A stretch of DNA of 64,000 bases from Cognatishimia sp. WU-CL00825 (GCF_040364665.1 NZ_BAABWX010000001.1:2080495-2144494); one strand, 5' to 3'; positions 25,585-34,509 are shown, counted from the stretch's first letter. Notes: generated from the letters alone by a model not told the origin. A program made the numbers and translations.

Positions 25585-25613
25585 TCTATAGGGGGGTTAC
25601 TGGGTTAGGGCAA
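25585..25613 (-). promoter_or_regulatory. Candidate promoter of the rpmC-rplR block
   Basis: On the minus strand TTGCCC, 17-nt spacer, TATAGA, then a CGCG discriminator. It lies about 120 nt upstream of rpmC, in the gap after the HTTM gene. Confidence 0.65.
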
Positions 25614-25667
25614 GCGAAAAGGACCAAGTTTCACAGGCGTTTCCATGTTTTTAGCCAGAGGTGGCAA

Positions 25668-26363
25668 TCACCCAAACACCCGGTCCTGAAACCAGATCAA
25701 ACTTGGGTAAGCACAGAGCCATATCCAAAAGAACCGGTTCAAACCAAACAGCATCGCATTGGCCAAATGGAACGTTCCGGCGATCAGCATCCCGGTTGTC
25801 AGCGCAAAGGGATGTAGCAAGGCCAGTGGAAACACAACTTCAAAGCCCATAACGCACCAGCTCATGGTCCACAAAAGCTTTGGGTGGTCCGCAAAACTGC
25901 GCAGATCCTCGGCCACGGGATAAGCCGAGAACCGATAGACATCGACCAGCGCCTGCCCGCTGCGCCAATCTGGGTTCACGATTTTCACATAGCCCGACAC
26001 AAAGTAAGACAGTACAAGTTGCACCGCCAGATACGATATCGCAAGCTCAGCCCAGCGTGGTTCTGGTGCCAAATGTGCCGCCATCAAACAAGTGGTGATC
26101 AACACCCCCATTTTATCAGCACCGCCATTATAAGGCCCGTTGAACCGGTGCAGCACCAAAAGATGGCTGAGCCAAAGCACAACAAGTACCAAGCCAGCGT
26201 GCCATCCGGTCAAAAGCCACAAGCAACACAGCAAACGTGCTGCGTAAAGCGCGCGATCGCGACCAAGCAACAGATGCTCAAGCGCCTGCTGACCAAGTGC
26301 GAGGGCCAACATCACTTCGGTTAGGCGCATGGTTAAAGCCAGCGACAATTCAAACATCATGGT
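25668..26363 (-). CDS. HTTM-like (gamma-carboxylase-type) membrane protein
   Basis: A 231-residue integral membrane protein with several helices. Segments such as HRFNGPYNGGADKM and YFVSGYVKIVNPDWRSG resemble the HTTM family, the membrane region related to vitamin K-dependent gamma-carboxylases; this was judged by eye. The start is at one of two adjacent ATG codons (26363 or 26360) overlapping the 3' end of the upstream gene, so the two are coupled. Biochemical role in bacteria is not established. Confidence 0.65.
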   Translation of the reverse strand, partial: TMMFELSLALTMRLTEVMLALALGQQALEHLLLGRDRALYAARLLCCLWLLTGWHAGLVLVVLWLSHLLVLHRFNGPYNGGADKMGVLITTCLMAAHLAPEPRWAELAISYLAVQLVLSYFVSGYVKIVNPDWRSGQALVDVYRFSAYPVAEDLRSFADHPKLLWTMSWCVMGFEVVFPLALLHPFALTTGMLIAGTFHLANAMLFGLNRFFWIWLCAYPSLIWFQDRVFG

Positions 26364-26775
26364 GCAGCTCTGACAAGGCAACCGGCGTGCTTTCAAAAAG
26401 CACGTGCCCCGCGATCTTGTCACCCTCGGGCACAAGAAACAGCAACCGAAACTGCAACATGCCCTGTAAGGGCTGTAATGGCTCTGCAACCAGTCGCGTC
26501 AGCTCTTGTTCAGAGTGGTCCTTCACGCCAGAAACCAGCCGCTCTGCTAAGGCGACCATATAAAGCTGTGTATTGCGCTGCGGGTTCCAAAACAGGCGCT
26601 TGACCATTTGGGTGGGACTGATGGTGGTTGGGATCGGATGACTGGCTTGCCAATTGGTTTCCACGCCCCCTTTTATCACCCGATATTCAATGCGCGGCGA
26701 CGGCCCAACCGTCTTAAAAAACCGCCAACTGGGAAACAGAGCGGGCAACAACAGGTCTATGGTTTTGCGTATCAT
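26350..26775 (-). CDS. Hypothetical partner of the HTTM protein
   Basis: A 141-residue protein with FPSWRFFKTVGPSPRIEYRV near the N-terminus and VKRLFWNPQRNTQLYMV in the middle. It looks soluble or peripherally membrane-attached. Genes of this size with an FPSWRFFxxxGPSPRIEY segment tend to precede HTTM-type membrane genes, as here with a 14-nt overlap. Function unknown; the pair probably forms one complex. Confidence 0.6.
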   Translation of the reverse strand: MIRKTIDLLLPALFPSWRFFKTVGPSPRIEYRVIKGGVETNWQASHPIPTTISPTQMVKRLFWNPQRNTQLYMVALAERLVSGVKDHSEQELTRLVAEPLQPLQGMLQFRLLFLVPEGDKIAGHVLFESTPVALSELHHDV

Positions 26776-26995
26776 CTGTCCTATCTACGGCCCTCAGTTT
26801 TCAAAAGGTTTAAATCCATTTTGTTGATACCCGCTCATTCTCAATCAACTAATTGAGACCCAAAGTCCAAAAAAGTGAGGAAAAACAATACAAAATGCGG
26901 TATAGTGGTATGGGGCTGGAGAAAAAGACAACAAGAAACCTATTCAATTAAATTCTTTCGCCGGGGCGAAGGAACCAGAAATAGGGGACGAATAT

Positions 26996-27478
26996 ATGAT
27001 TAATTTCAAAATTTGCCGCAATACAGTTTCCGCGGTTTCTATCAGCGCGATGATCGCAGTGACTGCCTGCGCACCGTTTTCCAGCCCATCCAGCGGCCCT
27101 TCTAGCAACTATTGTGTGGGCAATCGCACCACCTGTGTGCTGGCTGCAGTTATCATTGTTGCTGGCGTTATGCTGGCCCAAGGCGTTGGGGGCATCAGCC
27201 ACTATTATCTTTCATCAGATGAACGCCTGAAGACCGACATCAAAAAGTTGAAGGTTCTGGACAACGGAATAACGGTCTATGCCTTCCGCTATGTGGGGGA
27301 TGATCGCTATTTTTCAGGCGTCCTAGCACAAGACCTTTTGAAAGATCCGCGTTATGAACATGCCGTTAAAACCGGTCCAAAGGGGTATTTGATGGTCAAC
27401 TATGGCGCGTTGCCGTTGCAGGGCATTGATATGGATATCATGAAAGAAGCTGGCGACGCTGCGTTGAAAAGATCCTAA
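26996..27478 (+). CDS. Lipoprotein with S74-like intramolecular chaperone domain
   Basis: A 160-residue protein starting with a lipoprotein-type signal (ISAMIAVTAC, C at about 25). It has a second hydrophobic stretch at about 47-63 and then SDERLKTDIKKL (about 73-84), the hallmark start of the S74/tail-spike chaperone domain that folds phage tail fibres and some adhesins. Only this domain is present; no fibre precedes it. The start at ATG 26996 is preceded by AGGGGA. It may be a stand-alone chaperone or a remnant of a phage or adhesin gene. It stands alone on the plus strand between minus-strand genes. Confidence 0.65.
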   Translation: MINFKICRNTVSAVSISAMIAVTACAPFSSPSSGPSSNYCVGNRTTCVLAAVIIVAGVMLAQGVGGISHYYLSSDERLKTDIKKLKVLDNGITVYAFRYVGDDRYFSGVLAQDLLKDPRYEHAVKTGPKGYLMVNYGALPLQGIDMDIMKEAGDAALKRS

Positions 27479-27555
27479 GCCACTCGCCATAGTCCATTTG
27501 CCTAGGAAAGTTTATCTGCGAGCCGCAGGCGCAATTATTGCACCTGCGGCCCACT

Positions 27556-27771
27556 CTATGAATTTAGATAACCGGCCATCAGGGACACAAACGCGCCCAG
27601 ATGCACCACCATGATGGCCCGATCTTTCCACATAACGCCAACCGCGAACCAAAGCACGATCCCGGCAAAAAAGAAAAATACATTCCATGGCACTATGTTC
27701 AATCCCGTCAGCCCATATCCAACCAGCTGGATAGCAGTTGCGACCCACTTAACCAAATCAACTGTTTTCAT
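27556..27771 (-). CDS. Small two-helix membrane protein
   Basis: A 71-residue protein (start ATG 27771, MKTVDLVKW) with two or three short hydrophobic segments (ATAIQLVGYGLTGL, NVFFFFAGIVLWFAVGVMW, VVHLGAFVSLMAGYL). It resembles small Rhodobacteraceae membrane proteins, perhaps DUF6552, but that assignment is not certain. The frame upstream of the chosen start is not conserved. Function unknown. Confidence 0.5.
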   Translation of the reverse strand: MKTVDLVKWVATAIQLVGYGLTGLNIVPWNVFFFFAGIVLWFAVGVMWKDRAIMVVHLGAFVSLMAGYLNS

Positions 27772-27901
27772 ATCACACCCACGTTGCCTTTGACGCCTAT
27801 ATGCACCAATTCGCTCTAGCTTAAGCAAAAAAAACGTCAAATTTTCCGCAAATTTCGCTGGAACTCTCGCGCTTTGGGATTGGCTCAGATATCAGTTTGG
27901 C

Positions 27902-28522
27902 ATGTCACAGATTGAATCACTTTTCGTTACCCGGCTTTATCGCGCGGCTTTGTCAGAATTTGCCCCCTCCATAGATGGCGCCGAGCTTGAAAACTCGTGT
28001 ATCACCATCGCCGAAGATGATGATGCCGGCCATGAATGGTGTGAGGCCAATGCCTATCCGGGCTATACCAGCTATGCCTCACTGACAGATTTGCCTTGGC
28101 GCTTTCCAATCTTTGCCGATCTGGTCAAGGCGCTGGACGCCCATGTCGCTGCCTTTGCCAAAGATCTGGATTTCGATTTGGATGGGCGCAAATTGGTGCT
28201 CGAGGATCTTTGGATCAATGTGCTGCCCGAAGGTGGCAGCCATTCCGCCCATATACACCCGCACTCGGTGATCAGTGGCACAACGTATGTGTCGATGCCT
28301 GAAGGCACCAGCGCACTAAAACTGGAAGACCCCCGCCACGCGATGATGATGGCGGCCCCACCGCGCATCAAAGACGCCCGCCGCGAGATGAAAAACTTTA
28401 TCTATGTCACCCCCGACGTCGGTGATGTGCTGCTGTGGGAAAGCTGGCTGCGCCACGAAGTACCGATGAACATGGCCGAAGAAGAACGCATATCCGTCAG
28501 CTTCAACTACAGGTGGGACTAA
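27902..28522 (+). CDS. TIGR02466-family putative 2OG-Fe(II) oxygenase
   Basis: A 206-residue protein with a prolyl-4-hydroxylase-like fold. Iron-ligand candidates are in HSAHIHPHS (about residues 114-122), with a distal histidine in RHEVP and the 2OG-binding arginine in RISVSFNYRW. The family is uncharacterised, common in marine alphaproteobacteria and cyanophages. It is single on the plus strand and convergent with the sodium channel gene (19-bp gap). Confidence 0.8.
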   Translation: MSQIESLFVTRLYRAALSEFAPSIDGAELENSCITIAEDDDAGHEWCEANAYPGYTSYASLTDLPWRFPIFADLVKALDAHVAAFAKDLDFDLDGRKLVLEDLWINVLPEGGSHSAHIHPHSVISGTTYVSMPEGTSALKLEDPRHAMMMAAPPRIKDARREMKNFIYVTPDVGDVLLWESWLRHEVPMNMAEEERISVSFNYRWD

Positions 28523-28541
28523 GGCACAGCGCTTAGACCTT

Positions 28542-29315
28542 TTACTTCATGTCACCTTTAAGAAGCGCGGCCTCGATACGGGCCAAACGATCCATGACCT
28601 CTTCGCGATAGCTGTCCGTGGCCGCATTGTCCTCTTCGGCATGCGCGTCTTGCATGGTGCTGACAATCAAGCCCACAACCAAATTGACCACTGCAAATGC
28701 CGTGATCAGGATAAACGGCACAAAGAACAGCCAGGCTTGCGGATGTACCTCCATTACAGGACGCACGATGCCCATCGACCAGCTTTCCAGTGTCATCACC
28801 TGAAACAACGAATAAAGCGACTCACCCAAGCTGCCAAACCATTGGGGGAAAGTGTCGCCATATAGTTTGGTCGCGATCACAGCACCGATGTAATAGATCA
28901 CGCCAGTTAGCAAAAACACCGACGCCATGCCCGGCAAGGCCATGATAAAGGCTTCAACCACGCGGCGCAGGGACGGCACAACCGACACCACCCGCAGCAG
29001 TCGTAAGATCCGCAATGCCCGCAAAACCGACAGGCCCGCGCCCACAGGCGACAGTGAAATGCCAACAATCGCAAGATCAAACAGGCTCCAGCCATTCCGG
29101 AAAAACGCCATCCCGCGTGCGTAAAACTTTGCCAACAATTCGACGACGAAGATCGACAAACAGATCGTGTCCAATGTGGTGATCAGCTGGCCCGCCTGTT
29201 CCATGATGCCGTCAGAGGTTTCCAGCCCCAAGATCACAGCGTTGAACAGGATAACGCCCATGATGATGTTGCGCGTGATGGATCGATCAAGAATGTCTGA
29301 AAGTTGCTTACGCAT
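28542..29315 (-). CDS. Bacterial voltage-gated sodium channel (BacNaV)
   Basis: A 257-residue six-helix channel subunit that forms a homotetramer. The S4 voltage sensor has R99, R102, R105 and R108 spaced by three. The pore selectivity filter TLESWSM (175-181) matches the sodium-selective filter known from NavAb. After S6 comes an acidic neck and a C-terminal coiled coil (RLARIEAALLKGDMK). Related channels occur in Roseobacter, Ruegeria and other marine bacteria and are linked to pH or motility. It lies in the cargo between rplP and rpmC. Confidence 0.92.
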   Translation of the reverse strand: MRKQLSDILDRSITRNIIMGVILFNAVILGLETSDGIMEQAGQLITTLDTICLSIFVVELLAKFYARGMAFFRNGWSLFDLAIVGISLSPVGAGLSVLRALRILRLLRVVSVVPSLRRVVEAFIMALPGMASVFLLTGVIYYIGAVIATKLYGDTFPQWFGSLGESLYSLFQVMTLESWSMGIVRPVMEVHPQAWLFFVPFILITAFAVVNLVVGLIVSTMQDAHAEEDNAATDSYREEVMDRLARIEAALLKGDMK

Positions 29316-29388
29316 TGTGCCCGCCCGTTAACCTTTGGTGCTGATATGGCACGATTAGGTCGGGGTGCAAGGGCGGTTTAGGATGAAT

Positions 29389-30030
29389 TCAGGTGCGGCG
29401 AAAAACGGCTGTAATCGCCTCGCCCAAGATCAGGGTTCCCGCGCCACCAATTGCTGTCGCCGCGATGCGATTTAAGCGCCGCAACGCCTGTGGCTGGGTC
29501 ATCAGCGACCGCGCTTTGCTTGCCAAAACCGCATAGGGCGCAAGGGCCGCAACAATCACCAAAACCGTCAAGATCGCCAACATCGCCCACTCAAACAAAT
29601 GCACGTTGTTCAGGTCCATTACGGTTGGCAAAAGCGCCAAATAGAAAACGATGGTTTTGGGATTGCCCAAGGTTACAAAATACCCTGCCAAAAAAGACCC
29701 GGAACTTGATTTGGGCCGTTCTGTGCCCACCTTGGTCAGCCCTGCCTTGCTGGTCAAAAACCCATAGGCCAGATACAACAAATAAAGCCCTCCCAAGACC
29801 TTGATCACCAAAAAGGCACTGGCGAATGTTTTGGCAATCGCCGCAAGACCAATGACGGCGACGGTCAGATAGGTCACATCCCCCAGTGCAATGCCAGCCA
29901 AGAAAAACGCCGATGCCCGTTGATTGCCCCCAAGCGCCTGACCAACCAGCGCCGCAATGCCCGGACCGGGGATAACAGCCGCAATACCAAGCGCGGCAAC
30001 ATAAGCAATAAAGGGGGTAAGGGTTTCCAT
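29389..30030 (-). CDS. LysE-family amino-acid exporter
   Basis: A 213-residue inner-membrane protein with about six helices. The N-terminal signature VIPGPGIAALVGQAL (about 19-33) and NPKTIVFYLALLP in the middle define the LysE/RhtB family. The start at ATG 30030 (METLTPFIAY) has AGGACA upstream. It exports amino acids or homoserine-lactone-like compounds; substrate unknown. First gene downstream of the rplP terminator. Confidence 0.85.
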   Translation of the reverse strand: METLTPFIAYVAALGIAAVIPGPGIAALVGQALGGNQRASAFFLAGIALGDVTYLTVAVIGLAAIAKTFASAFLVIKVLGGLYLLYLAYGFLTSKAGLTKVGTERPKSSSGSFLAGYFVTLGNPKTIVFYLALLPTVMDLNNVHLFEWAMLAILTVLVIVAALAPYAVLASKARSLMTQPQALRRLNRIAATAIGGAGTLILGEAITAVFRRT

Positions 30031-30194
30031 AAGATGTGTCCTTAAATCAGAAGCGCAGCCAATCATGAGCGCCAGCCAATTTCAATCCCAACTTTCGATA
30101 TTAAGTGGGGGAAGGAAGCAATCGCTCGGCCCGGAGGAAAAACTTCTAGCTCTGCAATTCAAAGAATTCGCGCGCCACATCCACGGCGAGAAAA

Positions 30195-30222
30195 AACCCC
30201 CGCCGATTTCTCGACGGGGGTT
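30195..30222 (-). terminator. Rho-independent terminator after rplP
   Basis: Stem AACCCCCG/CGGGGGTT with extended pairing around a GAGAAAT loop, followed on the minus strand by TTTTTTC, 26 nt after the rplP stop. It ends the rplB-rplP block before the accessory genes. Confidence 0.85.
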
Positions 30223-30248
30223 AATAATTTCTTCAGAATGGTAAATTC

Positions 30249-30662
30249 TTACCAGTCTTCGCGAGCCACGACGCGGGTTTTTACCGGAAGTTTCATCGCT
30301 GCGAGGCGCAGAGCTTCGCGAGCAACAACTTCGTCAACGCCATCGATTTCAAACATCACGCGGCCAGGTTTTACCTTGCACGCCCAATAATCAACGGAAC
30401 CTTTACCTTTACCCATACGAACTTCGACAGGCTTAGAGGTCACAGGCAGGTCTGGGAAAATACGGATCCAAACACGGCCTTGACGTTTCATGTGGCGGGT
30501 CATCGCACGACGTGCTGCTTCGATTTGACGAGCAGTCACGCGTTCCGGCTGTAGAGCTTTCAGGCCAAAAGAACCGAAGTTAAGAGTGGAACCACCCTTG
30601 GCTTCGCCTTTGATGCGGCCTTTGAACATCTTGCGGAATTTTGTACGCTTTGGTTGAAGCAT
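30249..30662 (-). CDS. rplP: 50S ribosomal protein L16
   Basis: A 137-residue protein at the A-site side of the large subunit. [16 protein letters not shown] at the start and [17 protein letters not shown] in the middle are diagnostic. In most bacteria rpmC follows directly; here a terminator and about 4.8 kb of other genes intervene. Confidence 0.97.
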   Translation of the reverse strand: MLQPKRTKFRKMFKGRIKGEAKGGSTLNFGSFGLKALQPERVTARQIEAARRAMTRHMKRQGRVWIRIFPDLPVTSKPVEVRMGKGKGSVDYWACKVKPGRVMFEIDGVDEVVAREALRLAAMKLPVKTRVVAREDW

Positions 30663-30676
30663 TTTTCAGTTCTCCC

Positions 30677-31384
30677 TTAGCGACGGCCGCCGGCACCGCG
30701 AGGTGCTGGACCGTCTTGTACTTCTTGTGCTTTACGGTCATGCGCCTGAGGATCGTGTTCCATGATCTCGCCTTTGAAGATCCAGGTTTTGATCCCGATG
30801 ATGCCATAGGCAGTCACCGCTTCAGTATGCGCATAATCGATGTCAGCACGCAGAGTGTGCAATGGCACGCGACCTTCACGGTACCATTCGGTACGCGCGA
30901 TTTCTGCACCACCCAAACGGCCAGCAACATTCACACGAATGCCCAAGGCACCCATACGCATTGCGCTTTGTACGGCACGTTTCATTGCACGACGGAAAGA
31001 CACACGACGTTCCAGCTGCTGAGCGATATTCTCGCCAACCAATGCTGCGTCGAGTTCTGGCTTACGCACTTCGAGGATGTTCAGGTGCAGTTCGCTATCT
31101 GTCATCGCGGCAATTTTCTTGCGCAGAACTTCAATGTCCGCACCTTTTTTGCCAATGATAACACCTGGACGTGCTGTGTAGATCGAAACACGGCACTTTT
31201 TGTGCGGACGTTCGATGATCACACGAGCAATGCCAGCTTGCTTACACTCGGTTTTGATAAAATCACGGATCTTGATGTCTTCAAGCAGAAGATCACCGTA
31301 GTCCTTGGTGTCCGCATACCAGCGGCTGTCCCAAGTACGGTTGATCTGCAGGCGCATGCCGACTGGATTGACCTTATGTCCCAT
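30677..31384 (-). CDS. rpsC: 30S ribosomal protein S3
   Basis: A 235-residue protein with an N-terminal KH domain ([18 protein letters not shown]) and the C-terminal S3 domain ([18 protein letters not shown]). It forms part of the mRNA entry helicase. It overlaps rplV by one base. Confidence 0.97.
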   Translation of the reverse strand: MGHKVNPVGMRLQINRTWDSRWYADTKDYGDLLLEDIKIRDFIKTECKQAGIARVIIERPHKKCRVSIYTARPGVIIGKKGADIEVLRKKIAAMTDSELHLNILEVRKPELDAALVGENIAQQLERRVSFRRAMKRAVQSAMRMGALGIRVNVAGRLGGAEIARTEWYREGRVPLHTLRADIDYAHTEAVTAYGIIGIKTWIFKGEIMEHDPQAHDRKAQEVQDGPAPRGAGGRR

Positions 31385-31764
31385 TACGCTTGCTCCTCAA
31401 CTTGACGCACTTTGATTGTGAGTTCAGAGAACGGCTTGATGATCTTGCCGAAACGACCACGGGCCCGAGGACGACCGCGTTTCATTGTCAGGTTCTTACC
31501 AACGTAAGCCTCTGCAACGACCAACTCGTCAACGTCCAGATTGTGATTGTTTTCAGCATTGGCAATTGCGGACTGAAGACATTTCTTCACGTCCTGCGCG
31601 ATACGCTTGTTCGAGAAAGTCAAATCGGTCAGAGCCTTTTCAACTTTCTTGCCGCGGATCATGCCAGCAACCAGGTTCAGTTTTTGCGGGGAAGTACGGA
31701 GCATGCGCAGTTTTGCCATTGCTTCGTTATCTGCCACGCGGCGGGGATTCTTTGCCTTGCCCAT
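31384..31764 (-). CDS. rplV: 50S ribosomal protein L22
   Basis: A 126-residue protein lining the exit tunnel. [17 protein letters not shown] and the beta-hairpin region [17 protein letters not shown] are present. No substitution in the hairpin stands out by eye. Lies 3 nt after rpsS. Confidence 0.97.
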   Translation of the reverse strand: MGKAKNPRRVADNEAMAKLRMLRTSPQKLNLVAGMIRGKKVEKALTDLTFSNKRIAQDVKKCLQSAIANAENNHNLDVDELVVAEAYVGKNLTMKRGRPRARGRFGKIIKPFSELTIKVRQVEEQA

Positions 31765-31767
31765 GAC

Positions 31768-32046
31768 TTACTTCCGTTTCGCTTTTTTGTCAGCAGCGTG
31801 ACCATAATAGGTCCGAGTCGGGGAATATTCACCGAACTTCTGACCGATCATGTCTTCTGTGACGTTGACAGGAACATGTTTGCGACCGTTGTACACACCA
31901 AAAGTCAGCCCAACGAATTGAGGCAGGATGGTGGAACGACGAGACCAGATTTTGATCACTTCATTGCGACCCGATTCACGAGTAGCTTCTGCCTTCTTGA
32001 GGACATAAGAGTCGACAAAAGGACCTTTCCATACAGAGCGAGACAT
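31768..32046 (-). CDS. rpsS: 30S ribosomal protein S19
   Basis: A 92-residue head protein: [12 protein letters not shown] at the start, [13 protein letters not shown] in the middle, [17 protein letters not shown] near the end. Lies 3 nt after rplB. Confidence 0.97.
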   Translation of the reverse strand: MSRSVWKGPFVDSYVLKKAEATRESGRNEVIKIWSRRSTILPQFVGLTFGVYNGRKHVPVNVTEDMIGQKFGEYSPTRTYYGHAADKKAKRK

Positions 32047-32049
32047 GAA

Positions 32050-32892
32050 TTAACGTCCCTTCTTCTTGGCGTGACGCGAGCGGATAATAAGCTTTTGCGA
32101 CGCTTTGTTCTTGTTGCGGGTACGCTTACCTTTGGTAGGTTTACCCCAAGGTGTAACCGGGTGACGACCACCAGATGTACGACCCTCACCACCACCGTGT
32201 GGGTGATCGACCGGGTTCATAACAACACCACGCACCGACGGGCGCACGCCTTTGTGGCGCATACGACCGGCTTTACCGTAGTTCTGGTTAGAGTTGTCTG
32301 GGTTAGACACGGCACCAACGGTGGCCATGCATTCCTGACGTACCAAGCGCAGTTCGCCTGAAGACAGACGGATCTGAGCGTAGCCACCATCACGACCAAC
32401 GAACTGAGCATAAGTACCAGCCGCACGTGCGATTTGACCGCCTTTGCCTGGTTTCAGTTCGATGTTGTGAATGATGGTACCAATAGGCATGCCTGAGAAA
32501 GGCATAGCGTTGCCTGGCTTGATATCGGCTTTGGCAGAAGCAACGACCTTGTCACCAACAGCCAAACGCTGAGGGGCCAAGATATAGGCTTGCTCGCCAT
32601 CTTCATATTTGATCAGAGCGATGAACGCGGTACGGTTCGGGTCATATTCGATCCGCTCTACGGTTGCCGCGACATCAAATTTGTTACGTTTGAAATCAAC
32701 GATCCGGTACAGACGCTTTGCGCCACCGCCACGACGACGTGATGTGATCCGTCCGGTGTTGTTCCGGCCGCCCGATTTTGTCAAACCCTCAGTAAGGGAT
32801 TTGACTGGACGTCCTTTCCAAAGCTCCGAACGGTCGATCAGAACCAACCCACGTTGGCCCGGCGTCGTCGGTTTATACGACTTTAATGCCAT
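32050..32892 (-). CDS. rplB: 50S ribosomal protein L2
   Basis: A 280-residue core protein of the peptidyl-transferase region. [15 protein letters not shown] at the start (ATG 32892, eight codons inside the longest frame), [14 protein letters not shown] near the C-terminus holding the essential histidine. In this genome it begins a new block: rplW, its usual upstream neighbour, is 1.6 kb away behind a terminator and a two-gene insertion. Confidence 0.97.
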   Translation of the reverse strand: MALKSYKPTTPGQRGLVLIDRSELWKGRPVKSLTEGLTKSGGRNNTGRITSRRRGGGAKRLYRIVDFKRNKFDVAATVERIEYDPNRTAFIALIKYEDGEQAYILAPQRLAVGDKVVASAKADIKPGNAMPFSGMPIGTIIHNIELKPGKGGQIARAAGTYAQFVGRDGGYAQIRLSSGELRLVRQECMATVGAVSNPDNSNQNYGKAGRMRHKGVRPSVRGVVMNPVDHPHGGGEGRTSGGRHPVTPWGKPTKGKRTRNKNKASQKLIIRSRHAKKKGR

Positions 32893-33080
32893 GTTTACTG
32901 TCTTCCGTTTTAGCAAAGCCGGGTTTCCCCGACTGCGAGTTTGACCTTATGAGGTGTCATTCCCGCTATGTTAGCCCCCTGCCTTTGGTAAAACAGGTGA
33001 CCGTATGAAGGGCCCCGAAGGTCCCGGTAGAAAATAACAAACAGCCCCAGAACGAATCTGAGGCCGATTACCACTCGCGC

Positions 33081-33109
33081 GGAGTAACAGGGATTGGGGG
33101 GGGAGGCAA
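33081..33109 (-). promoter_or_regulatory. Candidate promoter of the rplB-rplP block
   Basis: On the minus strand TTGCCT, 17 nt of C-rich spacer, TACTCC, then a CGCGCG discriminator. The whole 34-nt unit resembles the rplK promoter candidate. About 190 nt upstream of rplB. Confidence 0.5.
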
Positions 33110-33161
33110 TGGGGTTGCTAGAATAAGGCTTAACGCGGAATGAAATTTGCATCCAGCTTTA

Positions 33162-33761
33162 CTAGCTCATTAACTTAAACCAAGAACGAACTGCCAAGTT
33201 CAATCTTTCCTGCTCCAGTTCGTCGGTCGCATTACAATGAGCAATCGGACCACGCAGCAGATTTAATTGATTTGTGATATTACTTACCGCAATTTTAGAG
33301 GAAAATATCGGGTCAAAGATGTCCCAATTGTCGGTGATCAACTGCGAAAGCTCGCCGAAGGTAGTGTAATCGATCAGGTCTTCCGATCTTGGTGTAATTC
33401 CGCTGTCGACTTCTTTTTTCTGTCGCGAATTCGCAGGCCGTCGAATTTTATCTTCATTCACACGAGAACTTGCCCACCAATCAGCCCCTTCTGCTTCAAT
33501 CATAGTGTCTTTAACGAGCCTTCGAATTGAATTTTCGAGGCAATAGAATACTTCGTAAAACTCCGACATTCGAGCCGCTTGCGATCTCATCTCAGCTTCA
33601 AACTGCTCGTATTCCGACACCTTACGCCCCCTAGATTCCTTGAGTGTTACCCCTAAATCAATGGACTGAGTATGCTCTATTTGCTGAAGCTCGCTTACTA
33701 TTTGTAGGCCGCTCATTCCGAAGGCGCGAACCATTCCATCTGGCCGCTTAGGCATCATCAT
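33162..33761 (-). CDS. Swt1-like HEPN-domain protein, putative RNase toxin/defence component
   Basis: A 199-residue soluble protein. The middle part (FYEVFYCLENSIRRLVKD, then ADWW) fits the Swt1-type HEPN family. Near the C-terminus RGPIAHCN provides the R-x4-H motif that forms the HEPN ribonuclease active site. It starts at one of three ATG codons (33761-33755) overlapping the end of the DUF5343 gene by 14 nt, so the two are translated together. HEPN proteins act in toxin-antitoxin, abortive infection and RNA-targeting systems. The sequence is visibly AT-richer than the ribosomal genes around it, suggesting transfer. Function as a toxin or effector is inferred. Confidence 0.7.
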   Translation of the reverse strand: MMMPKRPDGMVRAFGMSGLQIVSELQQIEHTQSIDLGVTLKESRGRKVSEYEQFEAEMRSQAARMSEFYEVFYCLENSIRRLVKDTMIEAEGADWWASSRVNEDKIRRPANSRQKKEVDSGITPRSEDLIDYTTFGELSQLITDNWDIFDPIFSSKIAVSNITNQLNLLRGPIAHCNATDELEQERLNLAVRSWFKLMS

Positions 33762-34395
33762 CTCGCAACAAATTTTCCTTCAGGCTTTTAAATATTGCGT
33801 TAAACACAGCTGGGTCAGAAGAAGCAGGGAGATTCAAGTTAATTGTATAACCCAAATTTAGACCAATGCCTCCAGCTGGGCTCACTCCAAGCGGAGGCTC
33901 ATCTCTTGGTGCCTCCGGGCCCTTCAACGGCGTCAACGTCGCCTCCCGGCTGTTTTCAACCACATGCTCTTCATCAAATTTGGCGAACTGCTTCAGGCTT
34001 TTTATACAACTGAATCCCATCTTCACCGGATTGGAGTCGCGCGCTTGCCCGGTCTCCTCCACTAAAAGCCCAATAAGTTCATCATCCGTTAGTTCATGCA
34101 TATATTCGTTTCTGATATAGAGGGGGGCATATGCAAATCTAATAGCTTCTGCGACCGCACGCCCTGACGAAGTTGGGTTTCGAAATCTCGTATATATTTC
34201 GGTCGGCCTTCCGTCGCTCTCAGCAAAACCAATTTTCTTTAAATAAGTAGTCATTTGATTGCCCGACCCGCCCGGGATCTTCAAAATAGTCTTAACAAAA
34301 TCCTGGTTAACCCTTTCAGGGACTGCCGCCGCCTTAATCGCAGTCAAAACCTTCTCAATATTTCCCGATGAAGTAACGTACGGTAGCGTTGCCAA
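33748..34395 (-). CDS. DUF5343 protein, partner of the HEPN protein
   Basis: A 215-residue protein whose N-terminal part (ATLPYVTSSGNIEKVLTAIK, then YLKKIGFAESDGRPTEIYTRFRNP) matches the DUF5343 pattern, which looks like two winged-helix units. A Pro/Gly-rich linker leads to a short C-terminal segment ending KSLKENLLRDDDA. TTG 34395 is the preferred start because GGAGAAAG lies just upstream; a TTG four codons earlier is possible. It precedes the HEPN gene with a 14-nt overlap. Role unknown: antitoxin, target recognition or DNA binding are all possible. Confidence 0.7.
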   Translation of the reverse strand: MATLPYVTSSGNIEKVLTAIKAAAVPERVNQDFVKTILKIPGGSGNQMTTYLKKIGFAESDGRPTEIYTRFRNPTSSGRAVAEAIRFAYAPLYIRNEYMHELTDDELIGLLVEETGQARDSNPVKMGFSCIKSLKQFAKFDEEHVVENSREATLTPLKGPEAPRDEPPLGVSPAGGIGLNLGYTINLNLPASSDPAVFNAIFKSLKENLLRDDDA

Positions 34396-34477
34396 TTCTT
34401 TCTCCAATACAAAATTCTTAAAACTGTTCCCCCTATAGATTTGAATTTCACCTCTTGATCAAGTCTACCCCCCAACA

Positions 34478-34509
34478 AAAAAGGCCCCCGCTTTCACGAG
34501 GGCCTTTTT
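34478..34509 (-). terminator. Rho-independent terminator after rplW
   Basis: Stem AAAAAGGCCC/GGGCCTTTTT with T-runs on both sides, 21 nt after the rplW stop. It separates rpsJ-rplC-rplD-rplW from the inserted DUF5343-HEPN pair and rplB. It could work in both directions. Confidence 0.85.

Noticed and set aside
33061-33120. G-rich tract as a G-quadruplex element
   Set aside because: The G8 run falls inside the spacer of a promoter-like sequence that resembles the rplK promoter; four regular G-tracts are not present.
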